From Ricordea florida (lineage: Eukaryota > Cnidaria > Anthozoa > Corallimorpharia > Ricordeidae): DNA of 64,000 nt. Positions 52,801 to 64,000 of this stretch are shown here, piece after piece. The first letter of the stretch is position 1. Every line of letters begins with the position of its first letter. The DNA lies in contig OX453287.1 of NCBI GenBank assembly GCA_949710005.1, forward strand, positions 7,604,386 to 7,668,385, in the 5' to 3' direction. The position numbers and the translations under genes are program-made. Below the pieces are notes generated by a model. The model worked only from the letters and a program-made list of their open reading frames with translations. It searched no databases and had not been told where the DNA came from.

Positions 52801-55800
52801 GGTTAAAATAATTTTATCTAGGGTCCATTTTTGTATAGTTTGTGTTTGTACACATTTAATAATGTCTTTCTAATGATGAGAACAAAAGCAAGAACAATTT
52901 TTCCAAGGACAAAATTACAGTACAGTTCTTCCTTCCTTGTAGATATATCACCACTTAACTCATTTCCGACGGCCCAAAAAGCAAGCAAATTGACGGACAT
53001 TTCATTTTTATTAATATCTCCGCAGATATTTACAGCAGTGATCAAAGATATACCTCATTTTGTAGGGTACAAAATAGGCTTTCCAAACATGTATATTTCA
53101 CATTCAAGTAGGCAATAATATTTTCCCAAAAAATTTAGCATTTTGCCAGATTTACAGAACGTATGCATACAATTTGCATATAAATCCCCATAAACCAAGA
53201 TGCCAGCCAATTGCTGAAAAAAGTTAAAGGAAAAGAGTTTTCCTTTTTTATCTGGTATCATTTCTTTCAAATCTGCTTGGAAAATAGCAAATACAGAATT
53301 TAATACAATTTAATTTCTATAAGCCATTTTTACAAACAAAAAATCGATAAAGGTTTGTTTTTCAAAATTTCCGGGGAGCTATATCCATATGGGAATGTCC
53401 ATCAGAAAATGATGTTAAATGATAGGGAAAACCCTCCTCCTCAACCCTTCCTCGCGCTCTAAAATCAGAATTTAAAAATTCGTCACACATCTGTCACTAA
53501 AGTATACAAGCTAAAATTCATCAGGTAATCTGGTGCGTTCATTTACTTCCTGTTTGCCAAATTTGGAAGCAAGAGGAAGTAACGTAATATTTTGGTGAGT
53601 TTTCTAAATCATGGGTCTTACAAGACTCCATGATTGTGAGTTTGTTGGAAAAGAGTTAAAGGATCCCAACATTACATTTGTTAACACAACAGATGCCAAA
53701 TTGTACAATGAATTGTCATAGGAGGAAAGACCTTATTTCTAACCTTATGGCAAAAAACAATTTTTTGAGGCGATACTTGTCACAAACAAGGACAGCAAGA
53801 AATCAAAATAATATCAAATGACAAAAAGCTTACATGACCCTCGTTAAATAAAGCCGTTACTTACTTACTTACTTACTTACATTGCAAAATCGACTTGCTG
53901 GATGAGAGTTTGACATTGATATGCCGGCCATTAAACTTTGGTAAATGCACAATGTGGCATTCAGGGTTTTCGTTTGAGGCCGGAGGCCGAACGTTTCGTC
54001 CAGTTGTTTCCCATTCCATGTCCGGTACTTTCAGACCAATATGGTAGGGTTTTTGGACCCTAGCAAGACGTCTTGCGGTGCCAAAAACTGTCATGTCCGG
54101 TGCTTTCAGAAATATGTCCGCTACTTTACAGAACTGTTGGCATTACTATTTGGACAGGAGTAGTGAAGATCACTCTGTGTTAAGTCTTTACTAATGTACA
54201 CCCTCTACTCACAATAATTATCAACACAACCTGAAGGAATATAAGAATTTAGACAATTGCATACATAATCTGAAAGAGGTTGAATTCATCAGGCCCCAAA
54301 TTCTCCAACTTACTAAGTAAGGAAATTTGTTGCCCCAATCACCTTGCCTAGCTGTGGATTTTCTGTATAGAATTTTCACCACCAGTAGTATATATACTTG
54401 GAACTCTGCAGTTAAATACAAATCCCCACTAGTTGGCAAAGACCTTTTTAGTTTCCTACTTTTAAATGCTGTCTTTGGAGGAGTCCACTAGGTTAAGTAT
54501 AGATGTACAGACCTCTTTAGTCTTGATTCTTCAATTCTTGATCTTTGATTCTCGCATCTCAAAACTTCAACATCTCTACCTTTGCGACACGAGAATTGAG
54601 TTTTGAGGACCGAGTTGAGACTGTCAACTTACATTTGAGTGGTGCTATAGCTGGCCCAAAAGCTTGGCAGCAGGTCAAAACTGCGAGGGTTTTTGATTGG
54701 CTGACAGTTTATAAGAACCTGAAAAATAGTCATTACAGTAACATTAGACTCCACTTATTAACATGCTAAAAATAGTGAGAAATATTGATGTACTTTGTTT
54801 TTTGTTCCTTCCAGGATATTGATGCTTATATCATACAAGCAAAAGAAAGTGGCTACGACACACTTTTACGTGTCAGTAGGAACGGACTGACAGTTGCAGC
54901 AGACACAATGATGAGAACAGCTGCAACAGTAAGAACTGGCAGCCCTCAATTATCATAATAATTAGGATAAATTATTTTCATATTCAGTATAGAACACTCA
55001 CCCTTTTTTTTAAACAACCTAAATTCCCAGAAAGCCTGAAAGAAAAAACTTTAAAAAGCAAACACTTCATAAACGCTTTGAAAGTTGAGCTTGGTTTGTG
55101 AAGTAAAATAGTGAAAAAGCATGACATAAGAGAGGGACAACTCACCTTTAGTCGATTTTGAGAGTCTAACAGGAGCACATGGCAAGGTATGAATCTGGTA
55201 CCATACGTTATTTTCTAAAAAATATCTGAACATACGACCAGATGAAGACAACCCGAATTAGGCATGCATACATGCACCCACTCTCTTTCAAGGTGATAAC
55301 AAAGTACCTGAGCTTCGTTCCGAGGCACTAGGCACTCTACTTGTATATTTTGAGTATGAGGTATTAACTATCACAGTCTCTCCATATTTGTAGTTTACGT
55401 GTCTGTCTCATTAATATTCATATTTTCAATTATCCTAATTCTCAATTATCTGGTCATTTTGCACAAGGACCGTCTAGTACTTAGTTCCTGTACAATGCAT
55501 TAACAAGTGGAATGGCAAACCATTCCTTAGCAGTTAAGTGTTTAATATTATCTGTGCATTGCTTGTAGTCTTGTAGCATTGTAATCAGTCATTTTTCCTT
55601 TCTATTAAAATATAAATGCTTTCTACTACTAATTTGCACTACCACTACCACTACCACTAATTTGCATCTCATTGTTCCAGGGACAGACTGTTTTGGCAGA
55701 GAAGTTACGTCAGTATGGAACAGACACCACAGATAATAGCAAACAAGGAAGACTCCACAAAGCCAAGTCTTGGTATGGTGGAATGCATTCACCTGATAAT

Positions 55801-58800
55801 GACTATGTGCCAATTGACGAATCCGAAGAATTCAATTTGGATGAAATAGCAGAAGAAAATTCTACTGCAGAGGCAGAAAGGTAGGAATATTCAAGTTCAA
55901 GCTCAACACCACTGTAAGCAAAGCTTGTTAAGATGTATATACACAGGGCAAAAAATTGGCAGTCGCACTTTTGCTAGTGGTGAGTTAAAACTGACCAGGG
56001 CTACCAAAAGTTAAGGTTTGAACAACCAATGTGAGACTATGCTACAGAATTTCAAAATGTTGCAATGTAAATTATGCAAAGTACAAAGTTAAAAATGAAG
56101 CTTAATATGTCGTTTAATTGGACTACCTTTCTCTTCGTTTATTTGCCTGGCCTCTAAAATCATCCATTTCAGTGTATTTGTTAGTTCTGAAGTGGAAATT
56201 CCGAGCCATGTTAACAAAACTCTAAGGCTCCTTTTTAACCCATTTTTGTTAAGTTCATAGCAGTGTTTCTCTTTAGTAGTGAACTCCATTTACTTTAATT
56301 TGTACATGTATGTACTTCGAACTACAATCCTGGCCAAAAACTTTGGGACACTTTGCAAAACAAGGTAACCCAAAAACAGTATCTCCCCCCTCCCCCACAT
56401 TCAATGTTGATTTGTTGCCATGTATGATGACAGTGGCCATCAACATTGTTAAGGGGAGGGGGGTGGTTATAATAACAGATAACCCAAAGACAGTATCTCT
56501 CCCCTCCCCCACATTCAATGTTGATTTGTTGCCATGAATGATGACAGTGGCTATCAACATTGTTAAGGGGAAGGGGGGTGGTTGTAATAACAGCAAAAAA
56601 TGGCAAACAATGTTTTCTAGGCTTATTATTTTATTCACTGTACATATCAGATCTGCATCAAAGGCTGGTCATTCCTTTAGTGTCCCATATAATTTTGTCC
56701 AGGATTGTAGATCAATACAATCATTACTATTCATTAGGGGATAATTTCCCAATTGTCATCAGTTGTTTACTTGACATTATGCTGAAAATGCACTTTGATC
56801 AATTAATCCTGGTAGTAAACTAGACTTTTTTCTGTCTTTGCTTTATCCAAACATTTTGGGTTACTCATAGAAAATAATCGATTGAGACTTACCATGCAAT
56901 TCTTTGTTTTCCCCTTTGGCTTAAGTATGAAACTTCAGGATGACATGCAAGAGGATACTGATGGTCCAAAAATTCATGGAATAGGATCAGCAAGGACAAC
57001 AGGGTATAGGTCTTCTACCCTGCCACGTTCATTTGGGGTATGTGTTGTTAAAAAGCCCCCATCCTGTCTTCAAAACCAAGAGCCTGAAGTAATCTTTTAA
57101 CAACACAACTTTCTGTATGTTTAACTTTGTATTTAATAGTAACAGTAAATTAGAAAATATTTATAATTTAGTGGTATTACTGTAAATATCAGTAACAATT
57201 ACATTGTAATCTAAACGACCAATCAAAACCTAGAGATAAAATACTACCACCTAATGACATGTAAATGGAAAATGGCTTGACTCTGGCGGTGACTTCTGCT
57301 TAGGTTGTCAAAACATCAGCCATCATCATCAACAACAATTTCTTTTCAGAACTTCTTACACCTGGACTATCAAACTCCCCAAACAACTACTGGTTGATAT
57401 AATTTTTGGGGTTGAATTTTGTTAAATAGCCTAGGCTAATGCATCAGTTCTGATGTTCTGTATCTATATTATTTTCCAGAAAACCTCAAGTCGACCAAGA
57501 GTTTATGGTTCAGAGTATGACTATTTTGAGGTAATTTTTGCATCAGTCGTTTTGCTTACAAGTCTGAAAAACTTTCTGTACTGAAAACTGACAAAACTCA
57601 AGCACACAATTAGAACTGGTTTTGTAAACTCAGTTTTCGTAATGGACTTCAGGCAATTGTTATGCTAATTTCTTGGCTTGCTTGGTCAGGTCTTTGTGTA
57701 TGACTCGTGTATAAGTCGAGGGCGATTTTGGGGTGATTTTTTGGTCATAAAAGGTTGACTTATACACAAGTAAATACGGTATATGCAAAGAATTCATACA
57801 TTGTAAGTGTTACTGGATAACAATGGAAAATGTTAATGGAAAACAGGGCATCCTCTGAAAAGAATCTTGTGGCCATCTTCTGGTCTTGGTTCATTGTATG
57901 GCAGTATTCTAGCAGTAACTGCAGAGGCCTCAGTTGATTAGTTTGTTTCGTTTGACAAAACTCTTGATTTTTTGCACATTGTATATGTTACAGGTTAAAT
58001 TTGATTTTAGGTTAAACCTGGGTTGGTTTGAAATTTCTTTGTCTATATTTATGATAATGAATACCAGACACAACGAAATTACAAACCAACCTAGGTTAAA
58101 TCAAATTTAACCTGAAATCTAATATAACCTGTAACATGTGCTGGGCGGGTCAAATTTATACTGGAAAGGGTTTGTATTCTCTGTCACTTAAAGAACAGCA
58201 TTAGGTTACTTTATGTTGCATGTGTCATCAAACCTAGTTATTACATTCCAAACTCAGACACAATGATACACTTTTAGTCTTGTCAAATTGCTGTTGCCAT
58301 GCTTACAGAATGCACATGGAATCAATGTACCAGTACAAATCTCAAAATTGTGACCATTGTTTATTGAGAAAATAAGATTAAATCTTAATTTTAGTTTATC
58401 TAGTTTTACTTGATTTACAGTTTTATTTGATGTAAAAGCCTAAATGTTTTTCACAGAGGTTTTTACTGACGCAGTTTGTTTAATGTACATCTGGTAATTG
58501 TATTACAGAGTTCTACTCTACCAAGACACTATGAGGTATAGTATGTTGTTTTTACATATTTTTTTATTATTTTTGTTCTTGTTATTTGGTTTGTATATGC
58601 AATCAAATGATTTTGACTGTAAATTGGAATAATTGACTTTAAGTTAAGACTAACAAAAATATGAATGCTTCTATTTTTCAAATTGCACTTGTTCAAATTA
58701 TATTTCAAAGTTTTACATTCAGTTGCAACTTTTTGCACTGGTTTCCATTTGTCTGCACTGTTTGGGATGAACTGGGTTGCCGGCAGCCAGTAAGCATGTT

Positions 58801-61800
58801 GAAATCTTTGTATGTATATTATTAGGAAAGCATAATGATGATAAAAAACTGGTTGTTAGTATAATTATGTTATTTACTGTGTTGTTTAAAATTGATACAA
58901 CATACTCAACAATAGTCTTTGGATAACTTTATTTTTACTACTTGTATGTAGTAAAAGATCTAATGGCAGGCATGTAAATTTTTCAGATTTAATTTAACCA
59001 TTTCCTTTATTAGTTACTTGTGATTTTGAATAATCACATATAACCCTCCCTGCTTTTAAACTTTGTCATTTTTGTGCTTGATGGTAGTATGTGATGATTA
59101 GGTGTTAGATAGATAGTTTATTCAAATAGCTACATTGCACTCCATGGAATGAATTACGTAGCATTCAAGAATTAAAACTTATCTACAAAAAAAAAAAAAA
59201 TAGAAATTAAGGTTATTAAGGTAATTTATATAATTTAAGCAAAAAAAAAACTATATTGGTAAAACTATGTACAAACGCTCCATAGTATCCTATAAAACTG
59301 TCTTAGCCTTACTGATACATGTATAAATCAAACACACATACGTGGAATAAAAGAGTTCTTAAAATTATTTGTGTTGCAGGGAGGTGCAGCATAGGTTGTA
59401 CTCTAAGTTCATTGTCCGTTTCAGTTTTTATTACTTTGCACTATTTACAAATATTTCTACATTAAAGTGCATTACAAGGGTAGAAAGATAAAACACGAAG
59501 ATAAATTATGCAATTGCAGGGTTGTCACTAAGGGCCGGGGGCTGGGGATTTTCCCCGGCTACTCGGAGCCTAACCCCCCGGCTACTTTCCAGGGCTCGAA
59601 ATAGGAAAAAAAAAATGACCTGCCACAGCTTTTGTTTTTGACAGTTGAAACAAATTTTCACCTGCCATTTATATTTTTGGACTTCCAAATATTAAATAAG
59701 GCCTGTCTTTTGGCCATTGGCAGGCTGCTATTTCGAGCCCTGCTTTCGTCCTTAAATTAAACCAAAATATGACATGACCGCTTGCGACTTCCCCGGCTAC
59801 TAACAACAATTACCCAGCAACTTGAAATCTTAGTGACAACCCTGAATTGATGAAAAGCAAAATGTGTGCAGTGACCAAAGTAGTGTTAAGCTTTCGAGTT
59901 GGTCACTACCACAGGCAATTATTTGGCATGAAAATTAAAAGGTAAAAAAGTAAAGAGTAAAGTGCCAAGCTGAAAAAGCATTTACAGTAGCAATTTAAAA
60001 ACATTCTTCTCTTTGTCCAGTTTGATGAAAGTGAAATCTTACAGCCCCATCTTGGTGTTTACTGGTCTTTTACTGGTATTAAAAATGTTACCTTTTCTAA
60101 GCAAATTCAGTTTTTAACATGTATTTGTTGTGAAGCAAAGTGCTGAGAACTGCTTATTCTCAGCCAGTAATTATAAAACCGTAATTAAATCATTTTGATG
60201 GAGAAAAGATTTTGCCTAGTGAATTTGTTTCATTTTCAGGTACTGAGAAATTCTTGCTTTTGTGCAAAGTTGATCAATAATGAGCAAGTGATTTGCTAAA
60301 AACAAGTTGATTTATTCTCTTTCCTAGCAACTTTAATGAAAAAAAATCATCTGCCAAGGTTTTTGTCCAACTCTGTCTAACCACAAACTAGTTAAGTTAT
60401 TAGGGGGATTCTATCTTGCCAATATAACACTCTGGCAACACTTTACTGAACACTTTTCAAACAATAACTGTATATACCAGTAATTACTCAAGATTGTATG
60501 GCTGTCTGTTGAACATGCTACTGGTATACACTGATCTACATTTAAAACCCCCATACGTATAGCTCATAACATTTCATTTTGTCACTTCTTTAATTCTTTT
60601 TTTTCTTTTTCTCATACACAGTTAAAAAATAGGCAAGCATTGCATGCGTGTGGCTACTGCATTAATTAAGTTTTTTTGGACCTTTTTGCCATGCCTATTG
60701 CCTTTCCTCGATTTCATTACATTTACCAGAGCCAACTCCTGCTTTTAAATATTCTCTTCTGAGTTTAAAAATAAATCAGTATTAAAGCAAATTGTATTGT
60801 GCATTGTGATTGGCTAAATACTAGACATGCACTGATTGACTCCTTCACTCACTCACTCATGTTTCCTTTGACATATTGGCTGCTGATAATAATCAGTAGA
60901 GCACATTGAAGAATTAAAATTGTGGTACATTTTTGTATTTATTTATATATAAACTTCGCAACAAGTTTCATAGGTAAAGTGTCAATTTTTAAACCTGAAG
61001 ATTTTGTTCAATGATTGCGTTCGACGAAGGAGAACGCATTCCTAATGCAGGCGAATTTGAAATATATGTATGTATGGACACGCTTTTCACCCCCCGCGAA
61101 CTTGAAAGGTTCTGTCATTGGAGTCATGACGTCATGGATTCCGTCGTGCAGGTTTTCACGAGTATCGCGATTCAGAGGACCTTTCGCTAACATTTTGAGA
61201 CGTCTAACAACTTCAAATTTGCTTTATTTTCGCACGAATAGCGGAGGAATCGCGATAAAAATCTAATTTTGATTTTGAAGCGTCAATACCGCATTATATT
61301 GACGGCGTTGGAAGAAAATATATTCTTCGTATTGGGCTCCGTCGCTACGTGACTCCGCCAAATACGAATATATTTTCTTCCAACTAGCCGTCAATATCAT
61401 GCGGTATTGACGCCTCAAGACCAACATTAGTTTATATTAGCGAGCGTAAGGGACGGCGAACGGTAAGTGTTCACATTACTTTTCTGAGAGTTTCCCAAAG
61501 CAGAGATAATTGTGTTACAAAGTGTTTTAGGCAGTATTTATGGATGTCTTAAAGAAGCGTGTGCGAATTCTTTTGACTATGAAGGCAAATTTGGGATCTG
61601 TTTTGTCAAGTCGGCCACGTTCGAGAAGAAAGAGCTACTGCGTCATGTTCAATACCGAGGAAGAATTCCGTCATCGCACTTCAGTTTTACTTCGCAAGGA
61701 ATGTTACCTACCGAGTTGTGTAGCTCGGCCGGCCAGGATTTGTGGCCGTAAAACAAAATTGCTGAGTCGTGTAGCTCAGGCGGCCTTGATTTGTGGCCGT

Positions 61801-62942
61801 AAAACAAAGTTACTGAGTTGTGTAGCTCAGGCGGCCATGATTTGTGGCGGAAAAACAAACTTTACGAGCTGTGTAGCTCGGTCGATTTGTGTTCGAGAAA
61901 TAAACTTACGGAGCTCAAGCTCATTATGCTTTGTAGCATCTGCTCATTACCGTTATTGTATTATCGCTTGTTAAACAGTCTGTGGTAGTATTCATCCTTC
62001 TATGAGACATAGCATGACTGTAGAATAATTCGTGAGAATTAATAATTGGTATCAAAATTCAACGTCTCCATCAAAGTCGAACGCATTTCACTGATCAGTG
62101 GTTATTGCTAGTATATTTATTAAACATGTCTGGTTTTGTTTTGATAATCAAATTATAAAATAAAATGGGGAAAAATTAAACATGCAAGTAACAGAGATGT
62201 GCAATACTGAAAAAGGATAGGCCATCTTTGGCTTTTAGTATTTATTACTAACAAAACAAAACATTAAATTCAATCATTGAAATTTATCTGATTAAATTAT
62301 CAATAATATTAGTTATTGGCAATTGTATGAATTATCAATAAAAAAATGTGTATTACAAGGTTGTGGATATCATTTAATTTGGTGAAACAAGAAATTGTTG
62401 AAGAATAATATTGTCAAATATTGAATATTTTTTTAACAGTATAATAATTGTTATTTACCGTTTGTTACGCAAATGGTCAAGAATTGTCATGCAAATGCTA
62501 GGTCACAGTTTTGGTCTCCACTTTCCATTTATTGTGATAGGACATTTTTTTCAAATGATTGGTATAAAACCAAAACTAAAGAATGCCGCTGACATCAAAT
62601 CGTTGGAAGAAGGTGTGAGCCAGTCCCAATTAGTGTTGGTCTTACTTCAGATGGGATTTAAAGTTGGTGCAAGCTTATTATTATTATTATTATTGTTATT
62701 ATTATTATTGTTAATATTATTATTATTGTTAATATTATTATTATTGTAGCCAATCATTTATCATATGCGATGCCAAACCGAAGCAATGGTGACATTACTT
62801 TTGACAGTGATTTGTTTTCACCTTTCTAATGCATTGTTGGGCATCAATCTTGCATGATGTAGCTTTACTAACCTGTTCCTCTACTGCCATTTTATTTCAG
62901 ACTAGAGCAACTAGAGCAAGATCTCAGAGGAAAATCATATAA
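46876..62942 (+). CDS. REEP2: REEP1-4-type receptor expression-enhancing protein (TB2/DP1/HVA22 family), complete
   Basis: Eleven coding exons: 46876-46907, 47006-47078, 50147-50226, 51145-51208, 52716-52772, 54815-54928, 55681-55880, 56926-57037, 57480-57530, 58509-58535, 62901-62942. Phases join throughout and give 283 aa. The start [15 protein letters not shown] and the following [50 protein letters not shown] and [10 protein letters not shown] are typical of REEP1-4. Residues 1 to about 90 hold the hairpin membrane segments that bend tubular ER; the basic C-terminal part of this class contacts microtubules. Exon 8 begins at a TTAAG acceptor after a good pyrimidine tract, because the later CAG breaks phase. 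Exons 9 and 10 are short and in phase, so skipping is possible. Exon 11 adds [13 protein letters not shown]; a second frame there stays open to 63066. The exact paralogue is uncertain, as the gene may predate the vertebrate split. Confidence 0.92.
50395..50790 (-). mobile_element. tRNA-derived SINE in REEP intron 3
   Basis: On the minus strand the head at about 50790 has an A box (TTAGCTCAGTTGGAAGAG) and a B box (AGTTCAAACC). The body includes GAATGTGTTGCC and the tail TGGGACGTTAAAAGATCCC. Confidence 0.75.
51399..51785. mobile_element. hAT-like element, 5-bp target duplication
   Basis: Ends CAAGGCTGCAAATAA and TTATTTGCAGCCTTG, flanked by CCATT at 51394-51398 and 51786-51790. Confidence 0.8.
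51838..52026. mobile_element. hAT-like MITE, 6-bp target duplication
   Basis: Ends CAGGGGTTTCAATA and TATTGAAACCCCTG, flanked by AGTTGC at 51832-51837 and 52027-52032. Confidence 0.8.
53790..53881 (+). mobile_element. LINE 3' tail with (ACTT)n
   Basis: A short end piece with CCTCGTTAAATAAAGCCGTT running into (ACTT)n at about 53856-53881, in REEP intron 5. The pattern fits the tail of a CR1/L2-like LINE; no coding part remains. Confidence 0.5.
55945..56222 (+). mobile_element. Diverged relative of the hAT-like element at 20409-20853, REEP intron 7
   Basis: Shares ACTGACCAGGGCTACCA, GACTATGCTACAGAATTT and AATTGGACTACCTTTCTCTT with the SIL1 intron copy. The right end is not recognisable. Confidence 0.65.
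56367..56595. repeat. Two tandem 114-bp units in REEP intron 7
   Basis: Units begin AACCCAAA at 56367 and 56481. Both contain ACATTCAATGTTGATTTG, a G-rich stretch and a C-rich stretch. The overlapping open frames are repeat artefacts. Confidence 0.85.
57985..58137. mobile_element. Foldback MITE in REEP intron 9
   Basis: Arms starting ATGTTACAGGTTAAATTTG are complementary over about 60 bp, with GGTTGGTTTG inside both. Confidence 0.65.
59517..59844. mobile_element. hAT-like element, 5-bp target duplication, hosting another element
   Basis: Ends CAGGGTTGTCACTAAG and complement, flanked by AATTG at 59512-59516 and 59845-59849. It is cut by the element at 59590-59742. Confidence 0.8.
59590..59742. 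mobile_element. hAT-like MITE nested in 59517-59844, 5-bp target duplication
   Basis: Ends CAGGGCTCGAAATAG and CTATTTCGAGCCCTG, flanked by CTTTC at 59585-59589 and 59743-59747. Confidence 0.85.
60625..60895 (-). repeat. Dispersed repeat, copy B, in REEP intron 10
   Basis: Reverse-orientation partner of 14105-14370, with TAGGCAAGCATTGCATG at one end and ATGTTTCCTTTGACATATTG at the other. Class unknown. Confidence 0.6.
61277..61416. mobile_element. Foldback MITE in REEP intron 10
   Basis: Arms with GCGTCAATACCGCAT and GAAGAAAATATATTC are near-complementary over about 60 bp. Confidence 0.7.
61540..61974 (+). other. Open frame of 144 codons with four 51-bp in-frame repeats, unknown
   Basis: Lies in REEP intron 10 on the same strand. 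The first 60 residues are basic ([25 protein letters not shown]). Units starting at 61714, 61765, 61816 and 61867 are exactly 51 bp apart and encode 17-residue repeats such as [14 protein letters not shown]. It may be a dispersed repeat or an orphan gene; no splice or expression evidence is visible. Confidence 0.4.
62668..62748. repeat. (TTA)n microsatellite
   Basis: About 80 bp of TTA units with a few changes, 150 bp before the last REEP acceptor. It makes a false poly-Leu open frame. Confidence 0.95.
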
Positions 62943-64000
62943 ATCACCAACCTCTCACATGGTTATTGATTTTTTATCACTTCAGCACGCAAGCTCCAGG
63001 GCACAACCCGAGAGAAGTCTAAGGACAAAGAAGACTCGTTCACTTCCAGTCCTTCCTAAAGACTAAGCCAATGTGCATTCAAGCTAGTGCTAATGTTTAG
63101 TGTGCAAACTACATGGATCCAGCTTGAACAGTACATCAATGTTTTTTTCAAATGTCCTTTGCTGAGAGAGTAAAGGGTGGATTGTAAGGGAAAATTCAAT
63201 CTTTTTAATGTAGTTATACCTCAAGGAAAGTTTGTTTCTTTATTAAGGATAACAGAATGTAGCAGTGCAGAACTGGCAAAATATTTAGCTTATCCTGGAG
63301 AAATTCAAGTTCATTTAGAACTCATAAGTTGTCTATACCCGTGATGGTCTTGAAGAAATGTTTTAGAATTTCCCATCCTGCCCATTTCAAACCCAGTAGA
63401 GTGATATGGTTTCTTAGCTTCTAGATTGCCATTTGCGTTGTTCTTTATGTTTCTCCGGAAAAAAAAATATAGATTTCGCTCTACAAAAACTTTGACCAGT
63501 ATTCACAACAAGAAACGACTGTTGCAGTCTTAAGACTTGCACTGAATAAGGAATTGTTTATAGAAATGGATGATCACCTGAAGCTTGCCTTTTTATTACC
63601 TAGCATAAATCAGTATTACCAGTCTATAGATCGGTTTCAAATGACTTTCTTAAAATGGATACAAAAACAATAGCAATAACTTAAGTCACTACAGATAGAT
63701 ATTTTACAATCAACCAATCAAAGCGCAAAGCAGACATGTCTGCATTAAGCGTGGGAAACGCTTGCGACCTCATCGCGATTGGTTTTAGCTTTACCCCTCA
63801 TTGCTTGAAAGAAGCTTGGTATTTTTTGTTAAATGAATCAACTATGTTATGTTACCCATGCAAAGCCAATGTAGTTGCGTAAGTATTTTTTAACAGTGTA
63901 CTGACAATTGCTCTAATACATTTCATTCCATAGCTTGTTTGAACTAGTACCAATGAAAAAAAATCATTTATTCGTTTTCTTTCTTTAGTAATATTTTGTC
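62943..64000. other. REEP 3' region
   Basis: Presumed 3' UTR and downstream DNA. I see no canonical AATAAA close to the stop, and no further gene or clear repeat. Confidence 0.5.

Noticed and set aside
56273-56823. Overlapping frames on both strands in REEP intron 7
   Set aside because: They result from the two tandem 114-bp units and have no splice support.
62411-62749. 112-codon frame ending in poly-Leu
   Set aside because: The tail is the (TTA)n microsatellite and the rest shows no family or splice support.

Overview
This is eukaryotic nuclear DNA from an invertebrate animal. The host genes have many short exons and GT-AG introns, and the spaces between them are full of SINEs, MITEs, a LINE tail and a Polinton. 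Gene sequences and repeat types suggest a cnidarian, most likely an anthozoan such as a stony coral. That taxonomic call is an inference; no rRNA or mitochondrial marker is present.

Three host genes are supported by splice sites, matching intron phases and family alignment. A KDM3-family (KDM3B/JMJD1C-like) histone demethylase lies on the minus strand at 3045-11099; only its N-terminal 187 codons are in the window. SIL1, the ER nucleotide-exchange factor for BiP, is complete on the minus strand (18507-28249, five coding exons, 452 aa). A REEP1-4-type ER-shaping membrane protein is complete on the plus strand (46876-62942, eleven coding exons, 283 aa). The human counterparts KDM3B, REEP2 and SIL1 all lie in 5q31, so this looks like an old conserved gene neighbourhood.

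Between the divergent SIL1 and REEP starts sits a 16.2-kb Polinton (29379-45599) that looks whole. It has 672-bp near-identical inverted ends and carries a protein-primed type B DNA polymerase, an rve integrase, a packaging ATPase, a probable major capsid protein, a probable minor capsid protein, and about nine further open frames. Those include a block of membrane or coiled-coil proteins and a zinc-ribbon-like repeat protein. The start codons of the two outermost genes lie inside the inverted ends. The near-identity of the ends implies a recent arrival.

Region by region: 1-3044 KDM3 intron with MITEs; 3045-11099 KDM3 exons and introns with SINEs and piggyBac-like MITEs; 11100-18506 intergenic, with a minisatellite, three MULE-like elements and a SINE carrying three nested insertions; 18507-28249 SIL1, with a 1.74-kb foldback element in intron 1; 28250-29378 short spacer with a Harbinger-like MITE; 29379-45599 Polinton; 45600-46875 spacer with a Penelope-like RT scrap and the presumed REEP promoter; 46876-62942 REEP with repeat-rich introns; 62943-64000 REEP 3' region with nothing else recognised.
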